From assembly GCA_015061695.1 (NCBI GenBank), contig SUWA01000015.1, forward strand, positions 1 to 41,171: a stretch of DNA of 41,171 bases, in the 5' to 3' direction. Within the stretch, counting starts at the first letter, position 1. Each line of letters begins with the position of its first letter. The stretch is from Lentisphaerota bacterium (GTDB taxonomy: Bacteria > Verrucomicrobiota > Lentisphaeria > Victivallales > Victivallaceae). The notes beneath the pieces are model-generated. The model worked only from the letters and a program-made list of their open reading frames with translations. It was not told the DNA's origin and did not search any database. Of the stretch, positions 1 through 7,974 are shown in pieces. The position numbers and the translations under genes are program-made.

Positions 1-823
<823 letters not shown>

Positions 824-871
824 GCTATATAAAACACCGGGCTTGCACAGCCCTTAAATAGCGCTTTATAT

Positions 872-900
872 ATTATACAACCATTTTATGAATTTTGCAA
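872..900 (-). promoter_or_regulatory. Promoter of tRNA-Ser
   Basis: On the minus strand, TTGCAA (900-895), a 17-bp spacer and a perfect TATAAT (877-872) precede the tRNA. Transcription would start near 865, leaving a leader of about 40 nt that contains a small GGGCT/AGCCC hairpin (839-853). Confidence 0.7.
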
Positions 901-933
901 ATCATTAAATGGCTTTTCCGGCAAAATTCTTAC

Positions 934-1440
934 TTATTTTGCCAATGATGCCTGCAATTCAGCATCCGCAGCTTCCACTTGCGCTGTTTGCGCTTTGCGG
1001 AAATCTTGCAGTTTCTGCTGCAAAGCCGCATCCGACAGTGCCAGAATCGACACCGCCAGCAAAGCCGCGTTTTTAGCCCCGGCTTTGCCCGTCGTTACCG
1101 TCCCCACCGGGATCCCCGGAGGCATTTGCACGGTCGCCAGCAATGCATCCAGTCCGTTGAACGGTTCGCTCGCCACCGGAATACCCAACACCGGCAGCAC
1201 CGTGTGGGCCGCCATCACCCCGGCCAAATGTGCCGCCATCCCGGCCGCACAAATGATCACTTTCAGCCCGTTGGCTTGCGCGTTGGCCGCAAATTCCATT
1301 GCCTTGCCCGGAGTGCGGTGCGCACTCATCACCCGCGCCGTGTAGGGTACATTAAATTCATCCAGCACCTTGAACGCACCTTCCAGCAAAGGAAGGTCGC
1401 TCTTGCTGCCCATTACTATTCCGACCAGCGGTTTTTCCAT
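934..1440 (-). CDS. purE: N5-carboxyaminoimidazole ribonucleotide mutase PurE
   Basis: Class I PurE converts N5-CAIR to CAIR in de novo purine synthesis (cytoplasm). At 168 residues it has the usual length. Family signatures are present: the N-terminal GIVMGSKSD (7-15), the catalytic-loop SAHRTP with His41, and the glycine-rich CAAGMAAHLAG and PVLGIPV segments. An AGAGGT ribosome site precedes the ATG. It lies 32 bp downstream of rpoZ on the same strand, so the two may be co-transcribed. No partner purK is visible, so N5-CAIR synthetase must be encoded elsewhere. The Ala/Gln-rich C-terminus (about 140-168) is slightly extended. Confidence 0.95.
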   Translation of the reverse strand: MEKPLVGIVMGSKSDLPLLEGAFKVLDEFNVPYTARVMSAHRTPGKAMEFAANAQANGLKVIICAAGMAAHLAGVMAAHTVLPVLGIPVASEPFNGLDALLATVQMPPGIPVGTVTTGKAGAKNAALLAVSILALSDAALQQKLQDFRKAQTAQVEAADAELQASLAK

Positions 1441-1472
1441 TGGTATACCTCTGAATTTATAGCACCGGATGT

Positions 1473-1736
1473 TTATTCAGCATCAGCCGGAGCAGTTTCT
1501 TCAGCTTCGACTGCATTTTCTTCCACAACTGCTTCTGCTTCAGGATTGCCGAACTCGTAGCCGATCAAGCCCTGACCGATTTCGAGCAGCGCCACATCCA
1601 GATGATTTTCCGAATCGCATTTGACCATCGGACGCGCGCCCAGCGCCAGCTGACGGGCGCGTTTGGCCGAAACAACCGACAAGATCTGCGGATCGGTGAT
1701 CACCTTTTTGGCCATATCCAAATATGCGTTGTTCAT
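1473..1736 (-). CDS. rpoZ: DNA-directed RNA polymerase omega subunit
   Basis: The protein has 87 residues from the ATG at 1736. This start is preferred over a GTG at 1745 because AGAGAG sits about 8 nt upstream of it. The omega core is recognisable: the N-terminal segment preceding KRARQLALGARP, followed by VALLEIGQGLI. Omega assists RNA polymerase assembly. The last 20 or so residues are an acidic Glu/Ala tail (AVVEENAVEAEETAPADAE), longer than in E. coli and probably disordered. It lies between a terminator (1792-1822) and purE, forming an rpoZ-purE unit. Confidence 0.87.
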   Translation of the reverse strand: MNNAYLDMAKKVITDPQILSVVSAKRARQLALGARPMVKCDSENHLDVALLEIGQGLIGYEFGNPEAEAVVEENAVEAEETAPADAE

Positions 1737-1791
1737 CTTATGCACTCTCTCTGGTTTTACCGGTTAGAACCGGATATTTAAATCTAAAACT

Positions 1792-1822
1792 CCGCCCGGT
1801 GCAATTTTATCACCCCGGGCGG
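1792..1822 (-). terminator. Terminator of the etfB-etfA-acd operon
   Basis: CCGCCCGG (1792-1799) pairs with CCGGGCGG (1815-1822). Read on the minus strand the hairpin is followed by GAGTTTTAGATTT. It lies 36 bp past the acyl-CoA dehydrogenase stop and before rpoZ. Confidence 0.7.
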
Positions 1823-1857
1823 GTTATTTATGACCGTTTTACCGATAAAAATGTTTA

Positions 1858-3570
1858 TCAGTAGTCGATCACATCGCGGTGATTTTCGATCACCGTCTGG
1901 TCGCCGGACATGACCTTGGCGTAACGTTTGGCAAATTCAGCCTGCGCATCGAGGATGTAGCGCTGGGCCAGCACAAAGCGGTCTTCGCACTTCTGCGCAT
2001 CGCGCAGCATCAGCATACCAACGAACACATAGGTTTCCATTTCCACCAGGTCGCGGGCGTGCAGATCGTGGTAGGCCACATCTTTGCGGTCGGCCACAAA
2101 CTTCACAGCTTCGAGCTGTTTGGCGTACAGACCCTTGAGGATTTCAGCCAGCTTGGCAGATTCACCTTCAAAGTTCAGCGCAAACATTTCGTTCAAACGC
2201 TTGTCGGCATCGCGCTGCATCACGCCGCCGATCGCCGCCACCACCTGCAGCTGGGTGGTACCTTCGTAGATGTTGGTGATACGCGCATCGCGGTAGAAAC
2301 GTTCCGCATTGAAGTCGCGCATAAAACCGGTACCGCCGTGGATCTGAATGGTGTCGTAAGCGATCTGGTTGGCACTTTCGGTCGCCAGAGCTTTGCACAT
2401 CGGAGTCAGGATCGCAGCCAGCTTGTTGTAGTATTTGGCCATATCTTTGATTTCCGGCGTGGCATCGGCGCCTTCAGCCAGATGCGTGTAGACCGTGCGC
2501 AAATCCACCGCGCGGGTGGTTTCGTACAGCAGAGTACGCGCAGCGGTCAGTTTGGCCTTCATGCCGGCCAGCATATCGTAGATCGCCGGGAATTTGTCGA
2601 TGCTCTTCTTGAACTGTTCGCGTTCGGCAGCGTACTGACGGGCAGCGCGGTAGGCCGCTTCGGCAATACCGACCGCCTGCGCACTGATCGCCACGCGGGC
2701 GCCGTTCATCAGGCTCATAACGTAACGGATCAGACCCAGACGGCGTTTGCCGCAGAGCTGGGCCGGCACGTCGTTGTACTGCAATTCGCAAGTGGCAACG
2801 CCGTGGATACCCATTTTATCTTCGATGCGGCGCACCACCAGCTGCGGGCAGGCTTCGCAAATGAACATCGAAAGACCGCGGCCATCGCTGGTGCCTTCTT
2901 CCGAACGGGCCAGCACCAGGTGAACCTGGGCGCAGCCGTTGGTGATGAAGCGTTTCATACCATTGAGGTACCACTGGCCGTTTTCGTCCTGCCAGGCGCG
3001 GAGTTTGACCGCCTGCAGGTCAGAACCGTAATCCGGTTCGGTCAAGTCCATGGAGCCATCGACTTTGCCCTGGGCAAAGAGCGGCAGATACTGCTGCTTT
3101 TGTTCTTCGCTGCCGAATTCCGCAATGGTTTCGGCAATATCCTGCAGACCGAAGAGGTTCTGCAAGCTCGCATCGGCACGGCTGACCATTTCGGTCATCA
3201 TCGTGTAAACCGACACCGGGAAGTTCAAACCGCCGAAACGGTGTTCGAGCATCACGCCCGAAACGTCCGCCTTGCGCAGATCTTCCAGGTTCGCCTGGGT
3301 CAGCGGGTGATAGGTTACCACGCCGTCGGCAAAGTGCGGACCTTCGCGGTCCACGGTGCGGCTGCGGGGCTCGATGTTGTCGCCGCAGATTTCGCCAACC
3401 ACGCTCAAAACGCGGTTGAAGTTATCCAGCGCGTCAGCATAATCCACCGGAGCGGTTTCAAATTCTTCAGCAAATTTGTAGTTATTTTCGCGCAGAGCCA
3501 CAGCTTCGAGCAAATCAAGATTGTTCAGCGTGAACTCAAGGTCGCGGTTATCAGAGAAAAAGTTCGCCAT
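1858..3570 (-). CDS. Acyl-CoA dehydrogenase with C-terminal extension
   Basis: This FAD-dependent enzyme oxidises an acyl-CoA to enoyl-CoA and passes electrons to ETF. At 570 residues it exceeds the roughly 380-400 of short- and medium-chain enzymes. The core carries the flavin-loop motif TEPDYGSD, the middle beta-domain, RDARITNIYEGTTQLQ with the expected catalytic Glu of IYEGT, and the QIHGGTGFMRDF segment. About 120 C-terminal residues follow as a helical extension, as in longer AcdA/FadE-type enzymes. A GGAAAGGA ribosome site precedes the ATG. It is the last gene of etfB-etfA-acd (18-bp gap to etfA), so these ETF subunits are its likely electron acceptor. Chain-length specificity cannot be read from the sequence. 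Confidence 0.9.
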   Translation of the reverse strand: MANFFSDNRDLEFTLNNLDLLEAVALRENNYKFAEEFETAPVDYADALDNFNRVLSVVGEICGDNIEPRSRTVDREGPHFADGVVTYHPLTQANLEDLRKADVSGVMLEHRFGGLNFPVSVYTMMTEMVSRADASLQNLFGLQDIAETIAEFGSEEQKQQYLPLFAQGKVDGSMDLTEPDYGSDLQAVKLRAWQDENGQWYLNGMKRFITNGCAQVHLVLARSEEGTSDGRGLSMFICEACPQLVVRRIEDKMGIHGVATCELQYNDVPAQLCGKRRLGLIRYVMSLMNGARVAISAQAVGIAEAAYRAARQYAAEREQFKKSIDKFPAIYDMLAGMKAKLTAARTLLYETTRAVDLRTVYTHLAEGADATPEIKDMAKYYNKLAAILTPMCKALATESANQIAYDTIQIHGGTGFMRDFNAERFYRDARITNIYEGTTQLQVVAAIGGVMQRDADKRLNEMFALNFEGESAKLAEILKGLYAKQLEAVKFVADRKDVAYHDLHARDLVEMETYVFVGMLMLRDAQKCEDRFVLAQRYILDAQAEFAKRYAKVMSGDQTVIENHRDVIDY

Positions 3571-3588
3571 GATCAGAAGTCCTTTCCA

Positions 3589-4614
3589 TTACGCCTTGGC
3601 TTTGAAGGCTTTGATCATCTGCGGAATGACCACGTTGAGGTCGCCGACGATCGAGTAATGCGCAACCGAGAAGATCGGCGCATTCGGATCGGTGTTGATC
3701 GCAATGATCTTTTTGGATTCTTTCATCCCCGCGGTGTGCTGCACCGAACCGGAGATACCGCAAGCAATGTAGAGGCGCGGACGCACCGTTACACCGGTCT
3801 GACCGACCTGATGATCGTGATCGATCCAGCCGGCGTCGACCGCCGCACGCGAAGCACCGACTTCACCGCCGAGAGCTTCCGCCAGATCACGGATCAGCTT
3901 GAAGTTTTCTTTGCTGCCTACACCGTAGCCGCCGGCCACGATGATCTGCGCACCCTTGAGGTCAACTTCCTTGTCCTGACGGACGCGTTCCAGAACTTTG
4001 ACCACAGTATCGACATCAGAAAGTTCCACCGGAACTTTGACCACTTCGCCCTTGCGGGTCGGATCAGCAGCGCCCATCTTCATGACGCCTTCGCGCACCG
4101 TAACCATCTGCGGGTCATCCCAGGTGTTGACGATGGTAGCAATGATGTTGCCGCCGAAAGCCGGACGGATCTGCATGAGCTTGTTCTTGTAGCTGACTTT
4201 GCTCACGGCGTCTTCAAAATCGTCGATCTTCAATTCGGTGCAGTCAGCAGTCAGACCGCAGCGCTTTTCGCTCGCAACGCGCGGAGCCAGTTCGCGGCCC
4301 TTCATGGTCGCACCAAACATCAGAATGTTCGGCTTGTGTTCCAGAATCAGCTGCATGATGATCTTGGCAAACGGCAGAACCGTAAAGGGTTCCAGGCGCT
4401 TGTCGCAAGCCATGAATACAGTATCGCAGCCGTAGCTGTAGAGCGTCGGCACAAATTTTTCCACATTTTCATCGCCCAGCAGCAGAGCTTCGACCTTGAG
4501 GCCAAGCTGGTCGGCCAGTTCGCGCGCCTTGGAAACCAGTTCCAGACTCACGTCAGCGATCTTACCGGCTTCGTGTTCGATGAAAACCCAAACGTTACCC
4601 ATTTTTTCAGCCAT
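3589..4614 (-). CDS. etfA: Electron transfer flavoprotein alpha subunit
   Basis: ETF alpha (341 residues) binds FAD and carries electrons from dehydrogenases. The N-terminal alpha/beta half (GNVWVFIEHEAGKIADVS) is followed by the FAD domain with VAGGYGVGS, ASRAAVDAGW, QVGQTG, YIACGISGSVQH and the terminal INTDPNAPIF signature. It follows etfB by 6 bp and precedes the acyl-CoA dehydrogenase by 18 bp, so the three are one operon. Whether this ETF is bifurcating (with NADH and ferredoxin, as in Bcd/EtfAB) or conventional cannot be settled by eye. A second Met (residue 5) is an alternative start because the ribosome site is weak. Confidence 0.95.
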   Translation of the reverse strand: MAEKMGNVWVFIEHEAGKIADVSLELVSKARELADQLGLKVEALLLGDENVEKFVPTLYSYGCDTVFMACDKRLEPFTVLPFAKIIMQLILEHKPNILMFGATMKGRELAPRVASEKRCGLTADCTELKIDDFEDAVSKVSYKNKLMQIRPAFGGNIIATIVNTWDDPQMVTVREGVMKMGAADPTRKGEVVKVPVELSDVDTVVKVLERVRQDKEVDLKGAQIIVAGGYGVGSKENFKLIRDLAEALGGEVGASRAAVDAGWIDHDHQVGQTGVTVRPRLYIACGISGSVQHTAGMKESKKIIAINTDPNAPIFSVAHYSIVGDLNVVIPQMIKAFKAKA

Positions 4615-4620
4615 GATTTT

Positions 4621-5499
4621 TTATCCCAGAGTATGATCGGAAATAAGTTCGTGAATAAGTTCAGTGACGCCGGCTTCGGTGGCTTCCACCTTTTTGGCTT
4701 CACTGGCGGTCAGCACCACGCTGGCGATCGCCTTGACTTTGGTCGGAGAACCGTTTTTGCCGATGCAATTCACATCCGCATCAACATCCGCAGCAGTCCA
4801 TTCGGTGATCAGCAGACCCTTGGCGGCCAGTTCGGCCATCTTGGCGTCAACAGCGGCGGCATCGGCGCAATCTTTGGCGATTTCGCTCTTGATGCGGGCG
4901 CGTTTGTACTGCATGATGCGCTTGGCCGCCATCGGACGGGGAATATTCGCATCAATCACGGTCATCACGGTCGGCAGCGGGCTTTCCAGCACTTCGTAAC
5001 CGCCTTCGATCGCGCGACGGGCCACGACTTTGCCGTCACCCAGGCTGATGACTTCTTCGGCATAGGCGATCTGGGGCAGGTGCAGTTTTTCAGCAACCTG
5101 CGGACCAACCTGCGCGGTATCACCGTCGATAGCCTGACGACCGCAGAGGATCAGGTCGAATTTGACCTTGCGCGCAGCGCAGCTCAACGCAAAGCTGGTG
5201 GCCAGCGTGTCGGCACCGGCGAACGCGCGGTCGGTCAGCAGAATGCCTTCGTCCGCGCCGCGGTACATCGCCTGACGCAGCACTTCGGCCGCAGCGGGCA
5301 GACCCATGGTGGCGACCACGACTTTGACGCCGTAACGGTCTTTGAGTTCCAGCGCCATTTCCAGCGCATTGAGGTCTTCCGGATTGAAGATCGCGGGCAG
5401 AGCAGCGCGGTTGACGGTACCGTCAGCCTTCATTGCATCGCCGGTGATGTTCTGGGTATCCGGAACCTGTTTGACAAACACGAGTACAGTGTAGCTCAC
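4621..5499 (-). CDS. etfB: Electron transfer flavoprotein beta subunit
   Basis: ETF beta (292 residues) begins with GTG at 5499, supported by GGGAGTG a few bases upstream. It shows the N-terminal VLVFVKQVPDT, the NPEDLNALEMALELK segment, ADTLATSFAL, and the nucleotide-binding CGRQAIDGDTAQVGPQ, where DGDTAQVGP is the family hallmark. It is somewhat longer than the typical 255-265 residues. It is the first gene of the operon; a possible promoter is at 5594-5622. A 1214-codon open frame on the opposite strand across the whole operon is a composition artefact. Confidence 0.95.
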   Translation of the reverse strand: MSYTVLVFVKQVPDTQNITGDAMKADGTVNRAALPAIFNPEDLNALEMALELKDRYGVKVVVATMGLPAAAEVLRQAMYRGADEGILLTDRAFAGADTLATSFALSCAARKVKFDLILCGRQAIDGDTAQVGPQVAEKLHLPQIAYAEEVISLGDGKVVARRAIEGGYEVLESPLPTVMTVIDANIPRPMAAKRIMQYKRARIKSEIAKDCADAAAVDAKMAELAAKGLLITEWTAADVDADVNCIGKNGSPTKVKAIASVVLTASEAKKVEATEAGVTELIHELISDHTLG

Positions 5500-5593
5500 A
5501 GTTTCACTCCCATTTTTGTTTAAGGATATTTTGAACTAACTAAAGGTTATTTACAACCGGATCAAAAACTGCAAATAAAATTACAGGTATCAT

Positions 5594-5622
5594 AATATAG
5601 CATCACTCCGGATAAAAAACAA
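5594..5622 (-). promoter_or_regulatory. Candidate promoter of etfB-etfA-acd
   Basis: On the minus strand TTGTTT (5622-5617), a 17-bp spacer and TATATT (5599-5594) lie about 95 bp upstream of the etfB GTG. The -35 match is weak. Confidence 0.4.
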
Positions 5623-5664
5623 ATATTCAATGGTTTTTTCGCCAAAATCCCTGTTTTCAAGCTG

Positions 5665-6303
5665 TTACTTACCTTTGAATGTGCGGTAGATCAGCAGTTC
5701 TCCGCCCGCGGGGAAGTCCAACTCAAACGAGTCGCCCAGCGCTTCATTCAAGGTCGCCTGATACCAGTGTTTGAGCAGTAATTTCTGCATCGGATACTTC
5801 AAATTCCGTGAACTTACTTCCAGCGGACCGGCCAGCGGAATTATGGATATTTGCATACCGGCAAACGATTCAAAGCGGCCGGATTTTTTAGCCACGGTAA
5901 AGCAGCCGTAGTCGGTAACGATCCGGATGGAGGGGACTTTTCCGGCATAAATACTCAACAGCGAGAGATTCCCCAGAGTATGATCTTCGCGCTTGCCGGT
6001 GGCGCCCAGAATAACGATATTTTTATAATTCATACGGCAGCAGTAATTGAAGGCTTTGCTCAAATCGTTGCTTTCCTGTTCGCTGACGTGTTCGATGCGG
6101 TCGGCAAAGCGTTTTTTGAATTCATCGCTCAAACTGTCCAGATCGCCGATGATTTTATCCGGGTCTCTGCCGTATGCCACCAGACTGCGGGCGGCGCCGT
6201 CGCAGCAGATGATCCGCGCCGCATTTTCAAGCAGATCCAATGCTTCACGCCCGGCGGGGAAAGCACCGTCGGCCAGAATAACTGTCAATTTTCCGTCGGA
6301 CAT
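5665..6303 (-). CDS. thiN: Thiamine pyrophosphokinase
   Basis: The enzyme transfers pyrophosphate from ATP to thiamine to give thiamine diphosphate. The protein has 212 residues from the ATG at 6303, which is preferred over a GTG at 6324 because AAAGAGA lies 7-8 nt before it. Family features are CDGAARSL, KIIGDLDSL (acidic active-site motif), EQESNDLSKAF and LGATGKREDHTLGNL. The start overlaps the end of the PnuC-like transporter by 19 bp, which indicates translational coupling. The pair looks like a thiamine uptake-and-trapping unit. No TPP riboswitch is visible upstream. Confidence 0.92.
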   Translation of the reverse strand: MSDGKLTVILADGAFPAGREALDLLENAARIICCDGAARSLVAYGRDPDKIIGDLDSLSDEFKKRFADRIEHVSEQESNDLSKAFNYCCRMNYKNIVILGATGKREDHTLGNLSLLSIYAGKVPSIRIVTDYGCFTVAKKSGRFESFAGMQISIIPLAGPLEVSSRNLKYPMQKLLLKHWYQATLNEALGDSFELDFPAGGELLIYRTFKGK

Positions 6304-6992
6304 TTTTTGATCTCTTTCTGCCACAAATAATAAAATAAGATCCCGTTAAGCAAGTTCAACACCCACATCATCAATACTGCCACCGAGCCGGAACCGGTTT
6401 GGTAGACTCTGTACCACATATATATACTGGCCAGATTCACCAGCGTCCACAGCATCCACTGCTCCATACAGCGCTTGACCGTCAGCGCCATGGCAATCAC
6501 CGATAAAACCGTAGTAAAAGCATCCAGTACCGGGGCCTGATCGCCCATTTTATGCAGCACGAGTGCCGCAGCAGCCGTGCCGGCGGCAGCGATCAGCGCA
6601 GTAAGCAAACGACCGCGCCAGCTCAAAGCGCGTTTGACGATTTCCTGCACTTCTTTTTTCAGATTTCTTTTCCAGAAAAAAAGTCCGGCAAACATCATCG
6701 GCAGATACCAGCCCCAGTTCAGCGCCACTTCGCCGTAAAGCGTGGCCCGATACGAGAGCCACCCGTAGGCAATGCTGTTGAATATACCGAAAAAGTAGCA
6801 CGAGAGTTTCCCTTTGCCGGCCCACAAACTGTATAATACTCCGGTAACTGCGGCGGCCGTACCCAACCAGTTATCGCCCAGATGGAGCGATATGACGACA
6901 GTAGACGCCACACAAAATAGCATCCACAGCCATTCCGCATAATGCCAGTTGGAAAATTCTCTGATTATAAACTTTTTCAGCACATTCAACAT
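6285..6992 (-). CDS. pnuT: PnuC-family vitamin transporter, probably PnuT (thiamine)
   Basis: This 235-residue integral membrane protein has about seven hydrophobic segments. It shows PnuC-family residues, including the FFGIFNSIAYGW segment, the WGWYLPM aromatic stretch and MLWTLVNLASIYMWY near the C-terminus. PnuC proteins are facilitators for nicotinamide riboside, riboflavin (PnuX) or thiamine (PnuT); uptake is driven by intracellular phosphorylation. The 19-bp overlap with thiN, whose product traps thiamine, argues for thiamine, but this is inferred from context. The gene lies 75 bp from the end of rpsD, behind its terminator. Its ribosome site is weak. Confidence 0.8.
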   Translation of the reverse strand: MLNVLKKFIIREFSNWHYAEWLWMLFCVASTVVISLHLGDNWLGTAAAVTGVLYSLWAGKGKLSCYFFGIFNSIAYGWLSYRATLYGEVALNWGWYLPMMFAGLFFWKRNLKKEVQEIVKRALSWRGRLLTALIAAAGTAAAALVLHKMGDQAPVLDAFTTVLSVIAMALTVKRCMEQWMLWTLVNLASIYMWYRVYQTGSGSVAVLMMWVLNLLNGILFYYLWQKEIKKCPTEN

Positions 6993-7015
6993 ATCAAATC
7001 AACGTTCTGCAAAAC

Positions 7016-7050
7016 AAAAAAGCGGCAGTTGAACAACCGCCGCTTTTTTT
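7016..7050 (-). terminator. Terminator after rpsD
   Basis: GCGGC(7022-7026)/GCCGC(7039-7043) plus an inner GTTG/CAAC form a hairpin bordered by A6 on one side and T7 on the other, so it could work in both directions. It lies 18 bp past the rpsD stop. Confidence 0.75.
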
Positions 7051-7067
7051 GAATACGTTCCGGTGGA

Positions 7068-7670
7068 TTACCGGGCGTAGTATTCGATCACGCTCATGAT
7101 CTGGACGTTGACCGGGATCTCATCGAGATTCGGTTCACGCACCAGAGTGGCCTTCAGCGCTTCCAGATCCACTTCCATATAGGGAGGGATGGTGGAGTTG
7201 CCTTTTTTGGCCATTTCGGCGATCGCGGGGGACTTTTCAGCATTGATGCTGATGACCGAACCGGGTTTCACAATGGCGCTGGCACGGTCAAGGCGTTTGC
7301 CGTCGACCAGAATGTGGCCGTGGTTGACGATCTGCTTGGCAGCAAAGATCGTGGGGGCAAAACCGGCGCGATAGACCAGCGCATCCAGACGCTGTTCCAG
7401 CGAACGGAACAGACGTTCGTGGGTCTGCCCCAAACCGGCTTTAGCTTTGGCATAAGCGATCTGCAGCTGTTTTTCGCTGATCGCGTAGTGGTTGCGGAGT
7501 TTCTGCTTTTCCAACAGCAAGCTGCCGTAGGTGGAAAGCTTGGCACGACGGCCTTTGCCGTGAGGACCGGCCGGATAAGGACGTTTGACGCTCGGACATT
7601 TGGGGTCGCCCCACAGGCACTGACCGACGCGGCGGCAGAACTTGTGCTTGGCTTGACTTGCGGTAGACAT
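7068..7670 (-). CDS. rpsD: 30S ribosomal protein S4
   Basis: S4 nucleates 16S rRNA folding and often represses its own synthesis. The 200-residue protein has normal length. The N-terminal domain carries three cysteines (12, 18, 25), resembling cysteine-containing S4 forms. The RNA-binding S4 domain follows (LDALVYRAGFAPTIFAAKQIVNHGHILVDGKRL). The AAGGGA ribosome site lies just before the ATG. The gene is solitary, away from the usual rpsM-rpsK-rpoA group. It has a roughly 160-nt leader from a candidate promoter at 7841-7869, which contains a nested stem (7697-7732). Confidence 0.96.
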   Translation of the reverse strand: MSTASQAKHKFCRRVGQCLWGDPKCPSVKRPYPAGPHGKGRRAKLSTYGSLLLEKQKLRNHYAISEKQLQIAYAKAKAGLGQTHERLFRSLEQRLDALVYRAGFAPTIFAAKQIVNHGHILVDGKRLDRASAIVKPGSVISINAEKSPAIAEMAKKGNSTIPPYMEVDLEALKATLVREPNLDEIPVNVQIMSVIEYYAR

Positions 7671-7696
7671 AATTATATCCCTTTCATACCGTTAAG

Positions 7697-7732
7697 AAGT
7701 CGGAAGCTCCAGCGCAGCTTGCAGCATGACTT
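7697..7732 (-). promoter_or_regulatory. Nested stem in the rpsD leader
   Basis: AAGTC(7697-7701)/GACTT(7728-7732) enclose AAGCT(7704-7708)/AGCTT(7716-7720), about 27-62 nt before the rpsD start. S4 is a known autogenous repressor, so a leader structure is a possible target; this is inference. Confidence 0.3.
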
Positions 7733-7840
7733 GCGCCGCAAAATTCCATACTTGCACTGAATTATTTTTTACTTCCAGCAATCAGGTGTCAAGCCCATTT
7801 TTTCTTCAATATGGGGCCTGACTGCAACTTCAGAGTGTTT

Positions 7841-7869
7841 AAAATAGCTCCAACAAGCACTTTTTGCAA
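7841..7869 (-). promoter_or_regulatory. Candidate promoter of rpsD
   Basis: On the minus strand TTGCAA (7869-7864), a 17-bp spacer and TATTTT (7846-7841). The leader would be about 160 nt. Confidence 0.5.
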
Positions 7870-7910
7870 ATAAAAGCGGCAAAAAAACTGCAATTTTTGC
7901 CGTTTGAAGA

Positions 7911-7939
7911 TTGCAAGTTTAATATTTTACCAGTAAAGT
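7911..7939 (+). promoter_or_regulatory. Candidate promoter of the lipoprotein/PpiC unit
   Basis: TTGCAA (7911-7916), a 17-bp spacer and TAAAGT (7934-7939), 35 bp before the start codon. A downstream TATATA (7941-7946) is an alternative -10 region. Confidence 0.5.
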
Positions 7940-7974
7940 ATATATATTGTTTTAAAGAAAGGATCTGTTGATTT

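Larger units (their letters stand above)
7671..7974. other. Divergent intergenic region between rpsD and the lipoprotein gene
   Basis: No gene is seen. It holds divergent candidate promoters (7841-7869 minus; 7911-7939 plus), a 9-bp inverted repeat CGGCAAAAA (7877-7885)/TTTTTGCCG (7894-7902) between them, and a nested imperfect stem in the rpsD leader (7697-7732). Confidence 0.6.

Noticed and set aside
1879-5523. 1214-codon plus-strand open frame opposite etfB-etfA-acd
   Set aside because: It is wholly antisense to three well-recognised genes, has repetitive His/Val/Phe-rich composition without domains, and follows from their codon bias. The genome shows many such antisense frames (also opposite gpmI, lpxA, the exonuclease, GH78 and the rubrerythrin fusion).
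6993-7067. TPP riboswitch upstream of the PnuC-like/thiN pair
   Set aside because: The gap is only 75 bp, is mostly the rpsD terminator, and has no CTGAGA-type element.
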